Source: CAVQBJ01 sp963724405
Lineage (GTDB): Bacteria; Actinomycetota; Thermoleophilia; Solirubrobacterales; Solirubrobacteraceae
Length of the DNA stretch: 64,000 nt
Assembly: GCA_963724405.1 (NCBI GenBank)
Contig: CAVRUQ010000006.1
Span: 310,001-374,000 of the forward strand
Reading direction: 5' to 3'
The notes below the pieces were generated by a model. It saw only the letters and a program-made list of their open reading frames with translations. It was not told the DNA's origin and ran no database searches. Made by a program: the position numbers and the translations under genes. Shown in pieces: positions 1 through 8,030 of this stretch. Within the stretch, counting starts at the first letter, position 1; every line of letters begins with the position of its first letter.

Positions 1-432
1 GGAGCCGGGCACGGCGAGCGGCCCGGTCATCGTGCTCGCGCAGGTGAGGGCCGACGGAGCCGGGCAGGGACCGACGTGGCCGTTCCAGTACAGGTGCAGA
101 TGCCGGTAGCGATGCTGGTAGTGGTCGGCGATGAGGGTCGCGACGACATTGCCCGACCCGTTGGTGACGGTGACGGTGACGGCGTCGTTGTGGGCGATCT
201 CGAACGACAGCGCCTCGGCCGGCCCGCCCGCGGGCGCGGTCGGAGCGAACGCCGGGGCGAGGCGGATCTCCTGCACCGCGGTGGGCGTGTGCTTGAGGCG
301 TTGCGTGAGGAACAGGGCCCCGAGGCAGGCCACGGCCAGGAGGGCGAACACGACGCCCGCGAGCGGGTCCGCCGGGCCGGCGCGGCGGACCCGGGCGGCG
401 GTGCCGGCGGTCGGTGCGGCGGCCCCGCTCAC
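1..432 (-). CDS. Membrane-anchored protein with possible FlgD-like Ig fold, C-terminus cut by window edge
   Basis: Unnamed gene; 144 codons are visible from a GTG start, and the reading frame is still open at the window edge. The N-terminal 25 or so residues are Ala/Gly/Pro-rich and charged. A transmembrane segment follows at about residues 27-46 (LAGVVFALLAVACLGALF). The exported part contains a stretch (AHNDAVTVTVTNGSG, then VVATLI) resembling the FlgD/bacterial Ig-like folds that model linear motion of secreted proteins, followed by a YWNGH segment. The GTG start overlaps the stop of the upstream comA-like gene by 4 bases (GTGA), so the two are probably co-transcribed and translationally coupled. 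Function is unknown; the fold call is by motif impression only. Confidence 0.7.
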   Translation of the reverse strand, partial: MSGAAAPTAGTAARVRRAGPADPLAGVVFALLAVACLGALFLTQRLKHTPTAVQEIRLAPAFAPTAPAGGPAEALSFEIAHNDAVTVTVTNGSGNVVATLIADHYQHRYRHLHLYWNGHVGPCPAPSALTCASTMTGPLAVPGS

Positions 433-1193
433 CGCGCGTCGCGACCGAAGCGCAGGACGGTGTCGGCCCGCAGCCCGAGGCGCAGCGTCTCGAGCGAGAG
501 CACGTCGTGCGGCGCGATGTTGCCCAGATTGCACTCGCTGCCGAGGTGCTGCAGCAGCCACACCTGCTGATCCTTGCGCGGCGCCTCGAAGATGAGCCGG
601 TCGGGGTCGACGGCGTGGACGATCTCGTCGATGAGGCCGGCGCGCACCTCGCCGTCGCCGCGATAGATGCCGGCGGTGCCCGACTCGCGCGCCTCGGCGA
701 CGACCTTCCAGGCGCCGGCCTCGAGCTCGGCCTCGATCTGCTCCACCCACACGTACGGGGCCATGATGACCTCGGCGTCCTTGCTGCCGACCTCCGAGAG
801 CACCGTGAACTCACGCGCGAGCCGGCGGATGAGGTCGCGCTTCTGCTCGGGCGGGAGGCTGATCGTGCCGTCGGAGACCTCGACGTGGCGCAGGCCGAGC
901 TCGCGGATCCAGGCGACCATGCCGTCGACGCGACCCTGGCGGATCGCGATCTCGGTGAGCGTCCCGCCGAGCACGACCGGTATGCCGTGATGGGCGTAGC
1001 GCGCGAGCTTCGCCTCCAGGTTGCCGGTCACGAGCGACGTGCCCCAGCCGAGCTTGACGATGTCGACGCTCGCGCCCGCCACCTCGACGAGCCCGTCGAC
1101 CTCGTGGATCGACAGTCCCGAGTCGAGCACGTGCGTGAGGCCGCGCTCGCGCGGCTTGCTCGTTCGCTCGGGCAGGTCGAGGAAGGCGTTCAT
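429..1193 (-). CDS. comA: Phosphosulfolactate synthase-like protein (ComA family)
   Basis: 254 residues, the normal length for the ComA family, TIM-barrel enzymes that add sulfite to phosphoenolpyruvate to give phosphosulfolactate, the first step of coenzyme M synthesis in methanogens. The diagnostic N-terminal block is clear: GLTHVLDSGLS near residue 18, then VDIVKLGWGTSLV near residue 43, LGGTLTEIA near 76 and HVEVSDGTI near 104. Family membership is strong. The physiological product in this organism is unclear, since bacterial homologues occur outside methanogenesis and may serve sulfolactate metabolism or another role. It lies 71 bases downstream of a LytR_C-domain gene and overlaps the next gene by 4 bases. 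Confidence 0.85.
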   Translation of the reverse strand: MNAFLDLPERTSKPRERGLTHVLDSGLSIHEVDGLVEVAGASVDIVKLGWGTSLVTGNLEAKLARYAHHGIPVVLGGTLTEIAIRQGRVDGMVAWIRELGLRHVEVSDGTISLPPEQKRDLIRRLAREFTVLSEVGSKDAEVIMAPYVWVEQIEAELEAGAWKVVAEARESGTAGIYRGDGEVRAGLIDEIVHAVDPDRLIFEAPRKDQQVWLLQHLGSECNLGNIAPHDVLSLETLRLGLRADTVLRFGRDAR

Positions 1194-1264
1194 CGATGCA
1201 GGTGCCGCCGGGCCGTCGCCGTGTCAGCCGTGCCGACGAAGGGGCCCACGACGCGCCGCCGTCA

Positions 1265-2947
1265 TCAGCCGGTGGCGCCGGTCCCGCTCCCGGTCGTCCC
1301 GTTCTGGACGGCCGCCGCCTGGTCCATCCCGGCCACGACGACCACGGGCGCCGTCCCCGAGATCGCGCGGATCGCCTGGGTGATCTGCGCAAGTGCGCTC
1401 ACCCCGAGCACCTGCGCCACGCCGCGGGCATCGGCGCGGTGGCCGCTGACGTAGTAGACGGTGGTGGTGGCCGTCGTGGTCCCCGGAGAGGTCCCCAGCG
1501 TGCTCGCGTTGTTGTAGCCGTTCTGGGTGAGGTCGCCGGCGAGGTGGTGGGCGAGGCCGTTGACGCCGGTCCCGTTGATGACGGCGACCGAGAGCGTGGC
1601 CGGGTTGGACGCCGGCGCGGCCGCGGACGGCGACGTGGCGTGGTGAGCGGCGGTGCTGCTCGAGCTGCTCGCCGTGACGGGCGGCGACGCGGTGTGCGAG
1701 CCGCCGCCGCGGAGCACGACGAACAGCAGGACGAGGACGACGACCGCGAAGCCGGCGATCGCCAGCACGGCGACGCGGGCACCGGACGAGCGACCCTCCT
1801 GGCGCGAGCCGAGCTCCTGCAGGCGGGCGGCGGCATCCCCATCGGGCGACCCCGGCGCACCACCGGCGCCGCGGCGGGCCTGGGCGCCGGACCCGGGCGG
1901 CCGGCGGTCGCCGCGCGGCGGCGGCGGCAGCGGCGCGGACCGCGCGGGCGCGGCCGTGGCCGACACGGGTGGCATGGGCGCGCGCCCGACAGTCCCGGCG
2001 CGGGCCGCCGCCGTGGCCGGGGCCGCGACGAGCGACTCGGCGGCCATGACCACGGGCACCGCCTCATCCTCGGGCTGCGCACCGTTGGCGGCCGGCTCGT
2101 CGACGGGCGCGTCATCGCGCTCGGTCGCTCGGCGCACGGTCGGCTCGCCCTCGAGCGCGGGCACGGCGGACAGCTGCTCGTCGGTGTCTGGCCCGGCGTC
2201 GGCGGGCGCGGGCGCGGGCATGTCGAGCGCGTCGCGCGGCTGTGCCGGCGCCGGCGCCGCGGCGGGGACGACCGCGGGCGGAGAGCTCTGGGCGCCGCCG
2301 GGAACCGCCGGACCGGTCGCCGCGTCGCCCGGAGCCCCGGGCTCACCCGCCGGCGAGGCGGGCAGCGCGCGGACGGCCGTCACGCCCGCGGCGGCAGCGA
2401 CGGCCGGGGCGGCAGCGACGGCCGGGGCGGGAGCGCCGGCCGGGGCGGGAGCGACGGCCGGGGCGGGAGCGCCGGGCGCCGGGGGACCGGAGATCGGAGC
2501 GGCGCCGAGGGCGGGCACGGGGCTCCCGGCGGGAGCCGACCCAGGAGCCGGGACGGCGGGCGTCGCAGACCCCGGGGGCGCCGCCGTGGGGGCGGGTGCC
2601 GCGGGGGCGGCCGGGCCGGCCGCGGCGGCGGCGACCGCCCCCGGCGCCACGCGGGACGGGACGGCCGCGCCAACGGCCCGTGCGGGCACGGCCGGGCGGG
2701 GCGGTCCGGCGGCGGCCGGGGTGGCCGGTCGCACGCGGGCGGCCGCATCCTCGCTGACGCGCTGCTCGAGCTCGGCGGCACGCTCGGGCGCACGACCCGC
2801 CCACTCGCGCAGCCGCCGGACCTCACGGGCCTGGGCGAAGTACAACAGCGAGAGCACGGCGATGCCGAGGATCGACGCGAAGCCGGCGTACGCCCCGTAC
2901 TTGGTGATCGAGCTCGAGATCGAGAGGGCGATCACGGTGGCGGTCAT
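1265..2947 (-). CDS. Membrane protein with C-terminal LytR_C domain and long Ala/Pro-rich linker
   Basis: 560 residues. A first membrane helix lies at about 14-36 (GFASILGIAVLSLLYF), followed by a short charged coiled segment (EVRRLREW to EQRVSED, about 40-66). Next comes some 300 residues of Ala/Pro/Val-rich low-complexity sequence, then a second membrane helix near 390-411. After a Ser/Thr/Ala linker comes a domain of about 90 residues starting SVAVINGTGVNGLA, which matches the LytR_C (LytR/CpsA C-terminal) fold. The LytR phosphotransferase domain itself is missing, so this is not a wall-teichoic ligase by sequence. The start overlaps the stop of the CapD/WbpM gene by 4 bases, linking it to envelope sugar synthesis. 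Function is unknown. Confidence 0.8.
   Translation of the reverse strand: MTATVIALSISSSITKYGAYAGFASILGIAVLSLLYFAQAREVRRLREWAGRAPERAAELEQRVSEDAAARVRPATPAAAGPPRPAVPARAVGAAVPSRVAPGAVAAAAAGPAAPAAPAPTAAPPGSATPAVPAPGSAPAGSPVPALGAAPISGPPAPGAPAPAVAPAPAGAPAPAVAAAPAVAAAAGVTAVRALPASPAGEPGAPGDAATGPAVPGGAQSSPPAVVPAAAPAPAQPRDALDMPAPAPADAGPDTDEQLSAVPALEGEPTVRRATERDDAPVDEPAANGAQPEDEAVPVVMAAESLVAAPATAAARAGTVGRAPMPPVSATAAPARSAPLPPPPRGDRRPPGSGAQARRGAGGAPGSPDGDAAARLQELGSRQEGRSSGARVAVLAIAGFAVVVLVLLFVVLRGGGSHTASPPVTASSSSSTAAHHATSPSAAAPASNPATLSVAVINGTGVNGLAHHLAGDLTQNGYNNASTLGTSPGTTTATTTVYYVSGHRADARGVAQVLGVSALAQITQAIRAISGTAPVVVVAGMDQAAAVQNGTTGSGTGATG
2391..2480. repeat. Five 18-bp tandem repeats inside the LytR_C gene
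   Basis: Five back-to-back 18-bp units of the form GCGG(C/G)AGCG(A/C)CGGCCGGG. In the minus-strand frame they encode hexapeptides alternating between Pro-Ala-Val-Ala and Pro-Ala-Gly-Ala types. The unit is a multiple of three, so copy-number change would keep the frame. Confidence 0.8.
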
Positions 2948-4992
2948 CGCTCGCGCCCCACCGCCGGCGACCGATCGTGCGACGCGGCCGCGACGGGCGC
3001 GTCGACTTCGACCACGGTGCGGGCCCGGCCGCCGGGGCCGGAGACCGTCGCGGTGTCGACGTCCATGCCGCTGCGGTGGCGGACCGCCGAGAGCTCGGCC
3101 ACCTTCGCGGCGAGCGCGGCTGCGTCGCCCTCGAGCACGAGCAGGTTGATCTCGTCGAACATCGAATCGACCTCGGCACGCGACAGCGGCTCGCGTTCGG
3201 CGAGCAGGATCTTCTCGGCGGCGGTGGGCTGGGGTCGTTCGTACACGTTGAAGAGCTGCTCGTCGAGCTTCTCGCCCGGGCGGGGCCCGATCTCCTCGAG
3301 CTCGATGTCGCGATCGGGATCGAGCCCGGAGAGCTCGATCATCTGGCGCGCGAGATCGACGATCGCCACCGGCTCGCCCATGTCGAGAACGAACACCTCA
3401 GCCTCGCCGGCGGCACGGTCGCTGGCGAGCGATCCCGCCCGGATGATGAGCTGCACCGCCTCAGGGATCGTCATAAAGTAACGCCTCATCCGACGGTCGG
3501 TGATCGTGATGGGGCCGCCCTGCGCGATCTGGCGTCGGAAGATCGGCACGACGCTGCCCGATGAGCCGAGCACATTGCCGAAGCGGACCGCCGCGTAGCG
3601 CGTCCCGTCGAAGCGCCGCGCGGCCGCCTCGAGCGCGAACTCGGCGAGCGCCTTGGAGGCGCCCATGACCGTCGCCGGGGCGACCGCCTTGTCGGTCGAG
3701 ACGAGCACGAGGCGCCCGGTGCCGAGCTGACCGGCGACGTGCGCGACGACGCGCGTGGCCAGCGAGTTGTTGCGCACCGCCTCGACCGGGTTGGCCTCCA
3801 TGAGCGCGACATGCTTGTAGGCGGCGGCGTGGAAGACGACCGTCGGGCGGTGCTCGGTGAACACCTCGCGCATCCGCTCCTCCTCCTTGCAGTCGGCGAG
3901 CACGGCCGCGAGCACCTGCGGCTGCACGTGTCGATCGTCCTCCAGCTCGCGCTGGATGCGGAACAGGTTGTCCTCGGCGTGGTCGACGAGCACGATGCGC
4001 CGCGGCCGCACGCGGGCGATCTGACGACAGAGCTCCGAGCCGATCGAGCCGCCCGCGCCCGTCACGAGCACGGTCTCGCCGGCGAGATAGGCGCCGACGC
4101 GGTCGAGGTCCATGTGCACCGGGGCGCGGCCGAGCACGTCCTCGACCCGCACCTCACGGGCCTGGCGCACAACGGTGCCGCCGGTCTGCAGCAGCTCGAA
4201 CACGGTCGGCAGCGTGCGGACGGGGATTCCGCGATCGCGGCAGGCCCGCACGACGCGCGCACGCGTGACGCCCGGGGCCGACGGGATCGCGATGATCACC
4301 TCGTCGGGCTCGGCCTCGTCGAGGATGCGCGGCAGGTCGGCCTCGGTGTTCCCGCGCACGCCGATGCCGTCGATCCGCATGCCGCGCTTGCGCGGGTCGT
4401 CGTCGACGAAGCCGACGGGGTGCAGGCGCAGCTCGGGGTTGCGCTGGATCTCGCGCAGGACGAGGCGCCCGCCGTCGCCGGCGCCGACGATGAGCACGCT
4501 GCGCGAGGACTTGGAGGCGCGCAGGCCGCCGAGCGAACGGCGCTCGTACACGGCGCGTACCAGCATCCGCCCGCCGCACAGGAACATGAGCGTGAGCAGG
4601 AAGAAGAGGATGATCACGCCGTTCGGGATCTCCACGACGGCGGTGGCGCCGTGGTGCAGGTATCGCTGCACCGGGCGCAGGATCGCGACGGCGACGTAGG
4701 TCAGCACCGTCAGCGTGATCAGCGCCCGCACGATCGCCTCGTAGTCGCGCTGCCCGGCGTAGCGCCAGCGGCGCTGGTAGACGCGCGAGCCGACGAGCAC
4801 GGCGAGGCCGAGGAGCGGCACCCACCAGATCGTGCGTTCGCGCAGCCGTTCGTAGTTTCCGGTCGGCCCGTGCTCGAAGCGCAGCTGGAACGCGAGCCAG
4901 TAGGCGAGCGCGACCAGCGCTCCATCCACCACGAGCTGCGGGAGCGAGTGGCGGTGCAGAGGGAAGGCCGCCGATCGGATCCGTCGGCGCAT
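2944..4992 (-). CDS. CapD/WbpM-type membrane nucleotide-sugar 4,6-dehydratase
   Basis: 682 residues, the usual size for the large membrane-bound UDP-GlcNAc-type 4,6-dehydratase/epimerase family. Four membrane helices occupy about residues 15-140. A first Rossmann-like domain (VLIVGAGDGGRLVLREI) lies near 165-290, and the catalytic SDR domain begins at VLVTGAGGSIGSEL near 307. It contains FHAAAYKHV and the catalytic region STDKAVAPATVMGASKAL, where the Lys is the usual active-site base. It acts on a nucleotide sugar at the inner membrane face, most likely for capsule, O-glycan or glycoprotein sugar synthesis; the exact substrate cannot be read from sequence. It sits upstream of, and overlaps, the LytR_C gene. 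Confidence 0.93.
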   Translation of the reverse strand: MRRRIRSAAFPLHRHSLPQLVVDGALVALAYWLAFQLRFEHGPTGNYERLRERTIWWVPLLGLAVLVGSRVYQRRWRYAGQRDYEAIVRALITLTVLTYVAVAILRPVQRYLHHGATAVVEIPNGVIILFFLLTLMFLCGGRMLVRAVYERRSLGGLRASKSSRSVLIVGAGDGGRLVLREIQRNPELRLHPVGFVDDDPRKRGMRIDGIGVRGNTEADLPRILDEAEPDEVIIAIPSAPGVTRARVVRACRDRGIPVRTLPTVFELLQTGGTVVRQAREVRVEDVLGRAPVHMDLDRVGAYLAGETVLVTGAGGSIGSELCRQIARVRPRRIVLVDHAEDNLFRIQRELEDDRHVQPQVLAAVLADCKEEERMREVFTEHRPTVVFHAAAYKHVALMEANPVEAVRNNSLATRVVAHVAGQLGTGRLVLVSTDKAVAPATVMGASKALAEFALEAAARRFDGTRYAAVRFGNVLGSSGSVVPIFRRQIAQGGPITITDRRMRRYFMTIPEAVQLIIRAGSLASDRAAGEAEVFVLDMGEPVAIVDLARQMIELSGLDPDRDIELEEIGPRPGEKLDEQLFNVYERPQPTAAEKILLAEREPLSRAEVDSMFDEINLLVLEGDAAALAAKVAELSAVRHRSGMDVDTATVSGPGGRARTVVEVDAPVAAASHDRSPAVGRER

Positions 4993-5057
4993 CCGGCGAA
5001 TTGTAGGGCCGATGACGGGCGGGACGGCGCACGGGGCCCCGCCCGCGGGCCCGGCGC

Positions 5058-6098
5058 TCAGCGCCCGGCGCGCAGCGCGGTGAGCAACAGATCGACGAGC
5101 AGCTCGGGATCGCGGCGCACGCGCGCACCGCGATCCGCCCCGGCCGCCGCCGCGGCGCGGCCCTCACGCGCGGTCAGCGGCAGCTCGTCGACGTCCTGCA
5201 GGCGGCGCAGGCGGCCCTCGGCGATGAGGCGCTCGTCGACGGCGCCGAGGCGGCCCTCGAAGGTCGTCCAGACCGGGGTGCCGAGCGCGACCGCCTCGCG
5301 GTTCATCGTCCCGCCGGCCGAGACGACGAGGTCGGCGAAGGCGATCAGCGACTGCGCGTCGATCGCGCGCGTCGGCACGATGAAACCGCCGACACCGGCG
5401 AGCTCGGCCCGCTGGCCCTCGGTGCGCGGGAGCACGACGGGCTGGGCCCCCTCGGCCGCGGCCTCAGCGAGCCGCCGCAGGACCGCCGCGAAGCGGTCGT
5501 TGGCGAAGCGGTGATAGAGCGACACCTCGGGCGGGGTGCGCACGACGAAGATCGGCCGCGAGGCGTCGAGCTCGAGCTCGTCGAGCACCGCCGGGTCGGG
5601 CTCGAAGTCGGCCAGGTAGTACTCCTCCTTCAGCCCGGGATACGCGTGGATCTTCCCGAGCGCGCCGTAGCGCGCCAGGCGCTCCGGGGGGATCGCGTCC
5701 GGGACGACGACCGACGCGGCGAGGCGGCAGTTGACGTTGTGCTGGACGGTGGCCCACTCGTAGTCGAACATCGTCGCGCTCGGCACGCCGAGCAGGCGCG
5801 CGGCGACGCTGATGTCGTTGGAACCGTGTCCGAGCGCGACGTCGAAGCGCCGCCCTCGGGCCCAGCGAGTGAGCGCCAGCGAGCGCTGGGCGAGGCCGAG
5901 CGCCTTGGCCCCGAGACGCTCGCCGCGGTGATGTCCGATCGCCGTGTGGTCGATGCGCTCGCGCGCGAGCAGACCGAGCGTCTGAGCGAAGTCGCGGGCC
6001 GTGACCTCGACCTCCGCGCCGCGGCGGCGCAGCCGCTCGATCACCGGCCGCATCACCAGGACATGGGGGCTGTTCGTCAGATCGACCCAGACGCGCAT
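5058..6098 (-). CDS. DUF354 family protein, GT-B-like fold
   Basis: 346 residues, starting at ATG with the family-typical MRVWVDLTNSPHVL. Further family blocks are ALGHGSNDISVAARLLGVP near 110, PGLKEEYYLADFEPD near 170 and SAGGTMNREAVALGTPVWT near 280, the last resembling the nucleotide-binding half of UDP-GlcNAc 2-epimerase and GT-B glycosyltransferases. DUF354 members often sit in surface-polysaccharide loci, which fits the CapD/WbpM gene 65 bases downstream. No reaction has been assigned to the family, as far as I know. The start lies only 30 bases from the divergent dedA start, so the two promoters must share or overlap coding sequence. Confidence 0.85.
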   Translation of the reverse strand: MRVWVDLTNSPHVLVMRPVIERLRRRGAEVEVTARDFAQTLGLLARERIDHTAIGHHRGERLGAKALGLAQRSLALTRWARGRRFDVALGHGSNDISVAARLLGVPSATMFDYEWATVQHNVNCRLAASVVVPDAIPPERLARYGALGKIHAYPGLKEEYYLADFEPDPAVLDELELDASRPIFVVRTPPEVSLYHRFANDRFAAVLRRLAEAAAEGAQPVVLPRTEGQRAELAGVGGFIVPTRAIDAQSLIAFADLVVSAGGTMNREAVALGTPVWTTFEGRLGAVDERLIAEGRLRRLQDVDELPLTAREGRAAAAAGADRGARVRRDPELLVDLLLTALRAGR

Positions 6099-6128
6099 CG
6101 CCGGGCGCACGCTATCGTTGCGACACGC

Positions 6129-6833
6129 ATGCTCGTACTCGCGTCGATCAGCGAGTCGGTGGTGAACGCGACGTCGCATCTCGTGCGCGACGGCGGACTG
6201 CCGGCCATCTTCCTGCTGATGGCGTTGTCGTGTGCCTGCATCCCGGTGCCCTCCGAGGTCGTGCTCCTGTTCGCCGGCTTCGCGGTCGCCGATCCGACGC
6301 AGAGCGCCGCGCAGCACCACCTGACGATCGCCGGCGTCGTCGTCGCGGCCGTGGCCGGGAGCATGGTCGGCTCCTGGGTCACGTACGGCATCGGCCGCGC
6401 CGGCCGCCTGGAGCTGCTGCACCGACACGGCCACTGGCTGCACATCGGACCGGCCCAGATCGATCGCGGCGATCGCTTCTTCAAGCGCTACGGCGATGCC
6501 ACCGTCCTGTTCGGGCGGCTCGTCCCGTTCGTGCGCGCCTTCGTCTCGCTTCCGGCCGGGATCGCGGACATGCCGGTCGTGCGCTTCAGCGTGCTCACGT
6601 TCATCGGCTCGCTGGCCTGGATCGTCGCCCTGACGCTCGCGGGCCAGGCCGTCGGCAGCGACTGGACGAGCATCCGCAAGGGCTTCGAGTACGTCGACTA
6701 CGTCGTCGTGGCGGCGATCGTCGTCGGCGTCGGGTACCTCGTGTGGCGCCGCCGCCGCGGCGGCGCACAGCCCGAGGCCGACGGCGAACCCCTCGACGCG
6801 GTGCCGAGCGAGCACCTCGACGTCTTGCGTTGA
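6129..6833 (+). CDS. DedA-family membrane protein
   Basis: 234 residues. Family features are visible in order: GLPAIFLLMALSCACIPVPSE (re-entrant region with the conserved Pro/Glu), GSWVTYGIGRAGR, then FFKRYGDATVLFGRLVPFVR and ISLPAG-like FVSLPAGIADM, and a last helix near 190-212 before a charged tail. DedA (SNARE-associated) proteins include undecaprenyl-phosphate and phosphatidylethanolamine flippases. The next gene, whose product makes undecaprenyl phosphate, overlaps it by 4 bases (TTGA), so a role in returning C55-P to the inner face is an attractive inference. The start was chosen at the first ATG giving a full N-terminal helix. Confidence 0.92.
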   Translation: MLVLASISESVVNATSHLVRDGGLPAIFLLMALSCACIPVPSEVVLLFAGFAVADPTQSAAQHHLTIAGVVVAAVAGSMVGSWVTYGIGRAGRLELLHRHGHWLHIGPAQIDRGDRFFKRYGDATVLFGRLVPFVRAFVSLPAGIADMPVVRFSVLTFIGSLAWIVALTLAGQAVGSDWTSIRKGFEYVDYVVVAAIVVGVGYLVWRRRRGGAQPEADGEPLDAVPSEHLDVLR

Positions 6834-7702
6834 CCGACCCCGCGGTGCGTCGGCGGTCGCAGCGGCGACGCCCACGGTGCCCGGGACGGTCCGGCCCGCT
6901 GTCACCCGGGCACGCGGCGTTGCTCGGCCTGTTACACGGCCCGGCCGAGCTGCTCCCGATCTCCTCCTCCGGACACGTCGCGCTCATCCCCTGGCTCGCC
7001 GGGTGGCCCGAGGCGCGGGCCGATCCGAGCCTGCGCAAGTCGCTCGAGGTCGCCCTGCACGCCGGCACCGCCGCGGCGCTGCTGTACAGCCTGCGCGGCG
7101 AGGTACGCTCGGCGGCGGCTGAGCTCGACGCGCGCCGCGTCGCCGTGCTCGTCTGCTCGCTGGTGCCGCCGGCGATCGTCGGCACCCGCTTCGGGGCGAC
7201 GATCGAGCGGCGGTTCGGCACGCCGGGAACAATCGCGGCCGGGCTGCTCATCGGCTCGCTGGCGATGGCCGTCGCCGACGAGCGGTCGGCCGGCGGCCGC
7301 CATCACCACGACGCCGGGGCGCTCGACGGGCTCCTGCTCGGCCTGGCGCAGGCCGCCGCGCTCATGCCCGGGATCTCGCGCGGCGGAGCGACGCTCGCCA
7401 CCGCGCGCGCGCGGGGCTTCGACCGCCTCGACGCGCACCTGCTCTCACGCGACGTCGCGCTCCCGGTGATCGTCGGGGCCACGGCGCTGAAGCTCTCACA
7501 CCTGCGCCGCGAAGAGACCGACACCCGTACCCGGTGGGCGATGGTCTGCGGGGCGGGCGCGGCGTTCGTCTCGACGCTCGCGAGCACGCGCGTGATCGCC
7601 GCCGTGCAGCGGAGCCGGTCGCTGCTGCCGTACGCGGCCTACCGCGTGTCGCTCGCGCTGCTCGTGCTCGCGCGGCTGCGCCGCGATCGCGCCGATCGCT
7701 GA
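6830..7702 (+). CDS. uppP: Undecaprenyl-diphosphatase (BacA/UppP)
   Basis: About 290 residues if started at the TTG that overlaps the dedA stop. A GTG at 6845 is an equally possible start. Dephosphorylates undecaprenyl pyrophosphate to regenerate the lipid carrier for peptidoglycan and glycopolymers. Signature blocks: ALLGLLHGPAELLPISSSGH (the conserved Glu-rich/SSSGH loop) and LMPGISRGGATLA (the PGxSR motif, with the catalytic Arg), plus several hydrophobic helices to the C-terminus. The extra 25 or so basic residues before the first helix are unusual and probably reflect start uncertainty. Confidence 0.93.
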   Translation: MTDPAVRRRSQRRRPRCPGRSGPLSPGHAALLGLLHGPAELLPISSSGHVALIPWLAGWPEARADPSLRKSLEVALHAGTAAALLYSLRGEVRSAAAELDARRVAVLVCSLVPPAIVGTRFGATIERRFGTPGTIAAGLLIGSLAMAVADERSAGGRHHHDAGALDGLLLGLAQAAALMPGISRGGATLATARARGFDRLDAHLLSRDVALPVIVGATALKLSHLRREETDTRTRWAMVCGAGAAFVSTLASTRVIAAVQRSRSLLPYAAYRVSLALLVLARLRRDRADR

Positions 7703-7710
7703 GCCCGCGG

Positions 7711-7904
7711 TCAGGCCAGCGCCCGCAGCTCGCCGCCGAGGTGGCGCTCGGGCCGCGCGCGCCATTCGCCGGCCAGACGCCACAGCAGCGCCGGCGCGGC
7801 CGGACCGGGAAGGTCGCAGAGCGCCGCCACCTCGGGCGTCGACGGCCCGGCTCGGCGGCCCACGACCACGCGCACATCGGGTCGGTGTAGTAGAAGGCTT
7901 CCAC
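7711..7904 (-). pseudogene. Relic of a DsbA-like thioredoxin-fold gene with internal deletion and frameshift
   Basis: On the minus strand a GTG-started frame reads VEAFYYTDPMCAWSWAAEPG, which looks like the N-terminal strand and active-site loop of DsbA/FrnE-type thioredoxin-fold proteins (position of the CxxW/CPWS motif). It then loses sense. In the next frame, starting right at the break, the sequence reads PSTPEVAALCDLPG and later LLWRLAGEWRARP to a TGA, as expected for the C-terminal segment of such a protein. The whole middle (well over 100 residues) is missing. It lies convergent to uppP, 8 bases from its stop. Confidence 0.55.
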
Positions 7905-8030
7905 CGGGCTCACGAGGGCGCACAATTACAGACGGATGATTCAGACCCAGGCTCACCGACGGCCCCAGGCAGGCGCACACCGCGCCGTGCGACCGGCGGC
8001 GCGCGGACACGCTCCTGGAGGCGTTCCGCG

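Noticed and set aside
1196..3481. Long open frames opposite the LytR_C gene
   Set aside because: Arg/Gly-rich antisense frames are expected at this GC content; no domains and no start signals.
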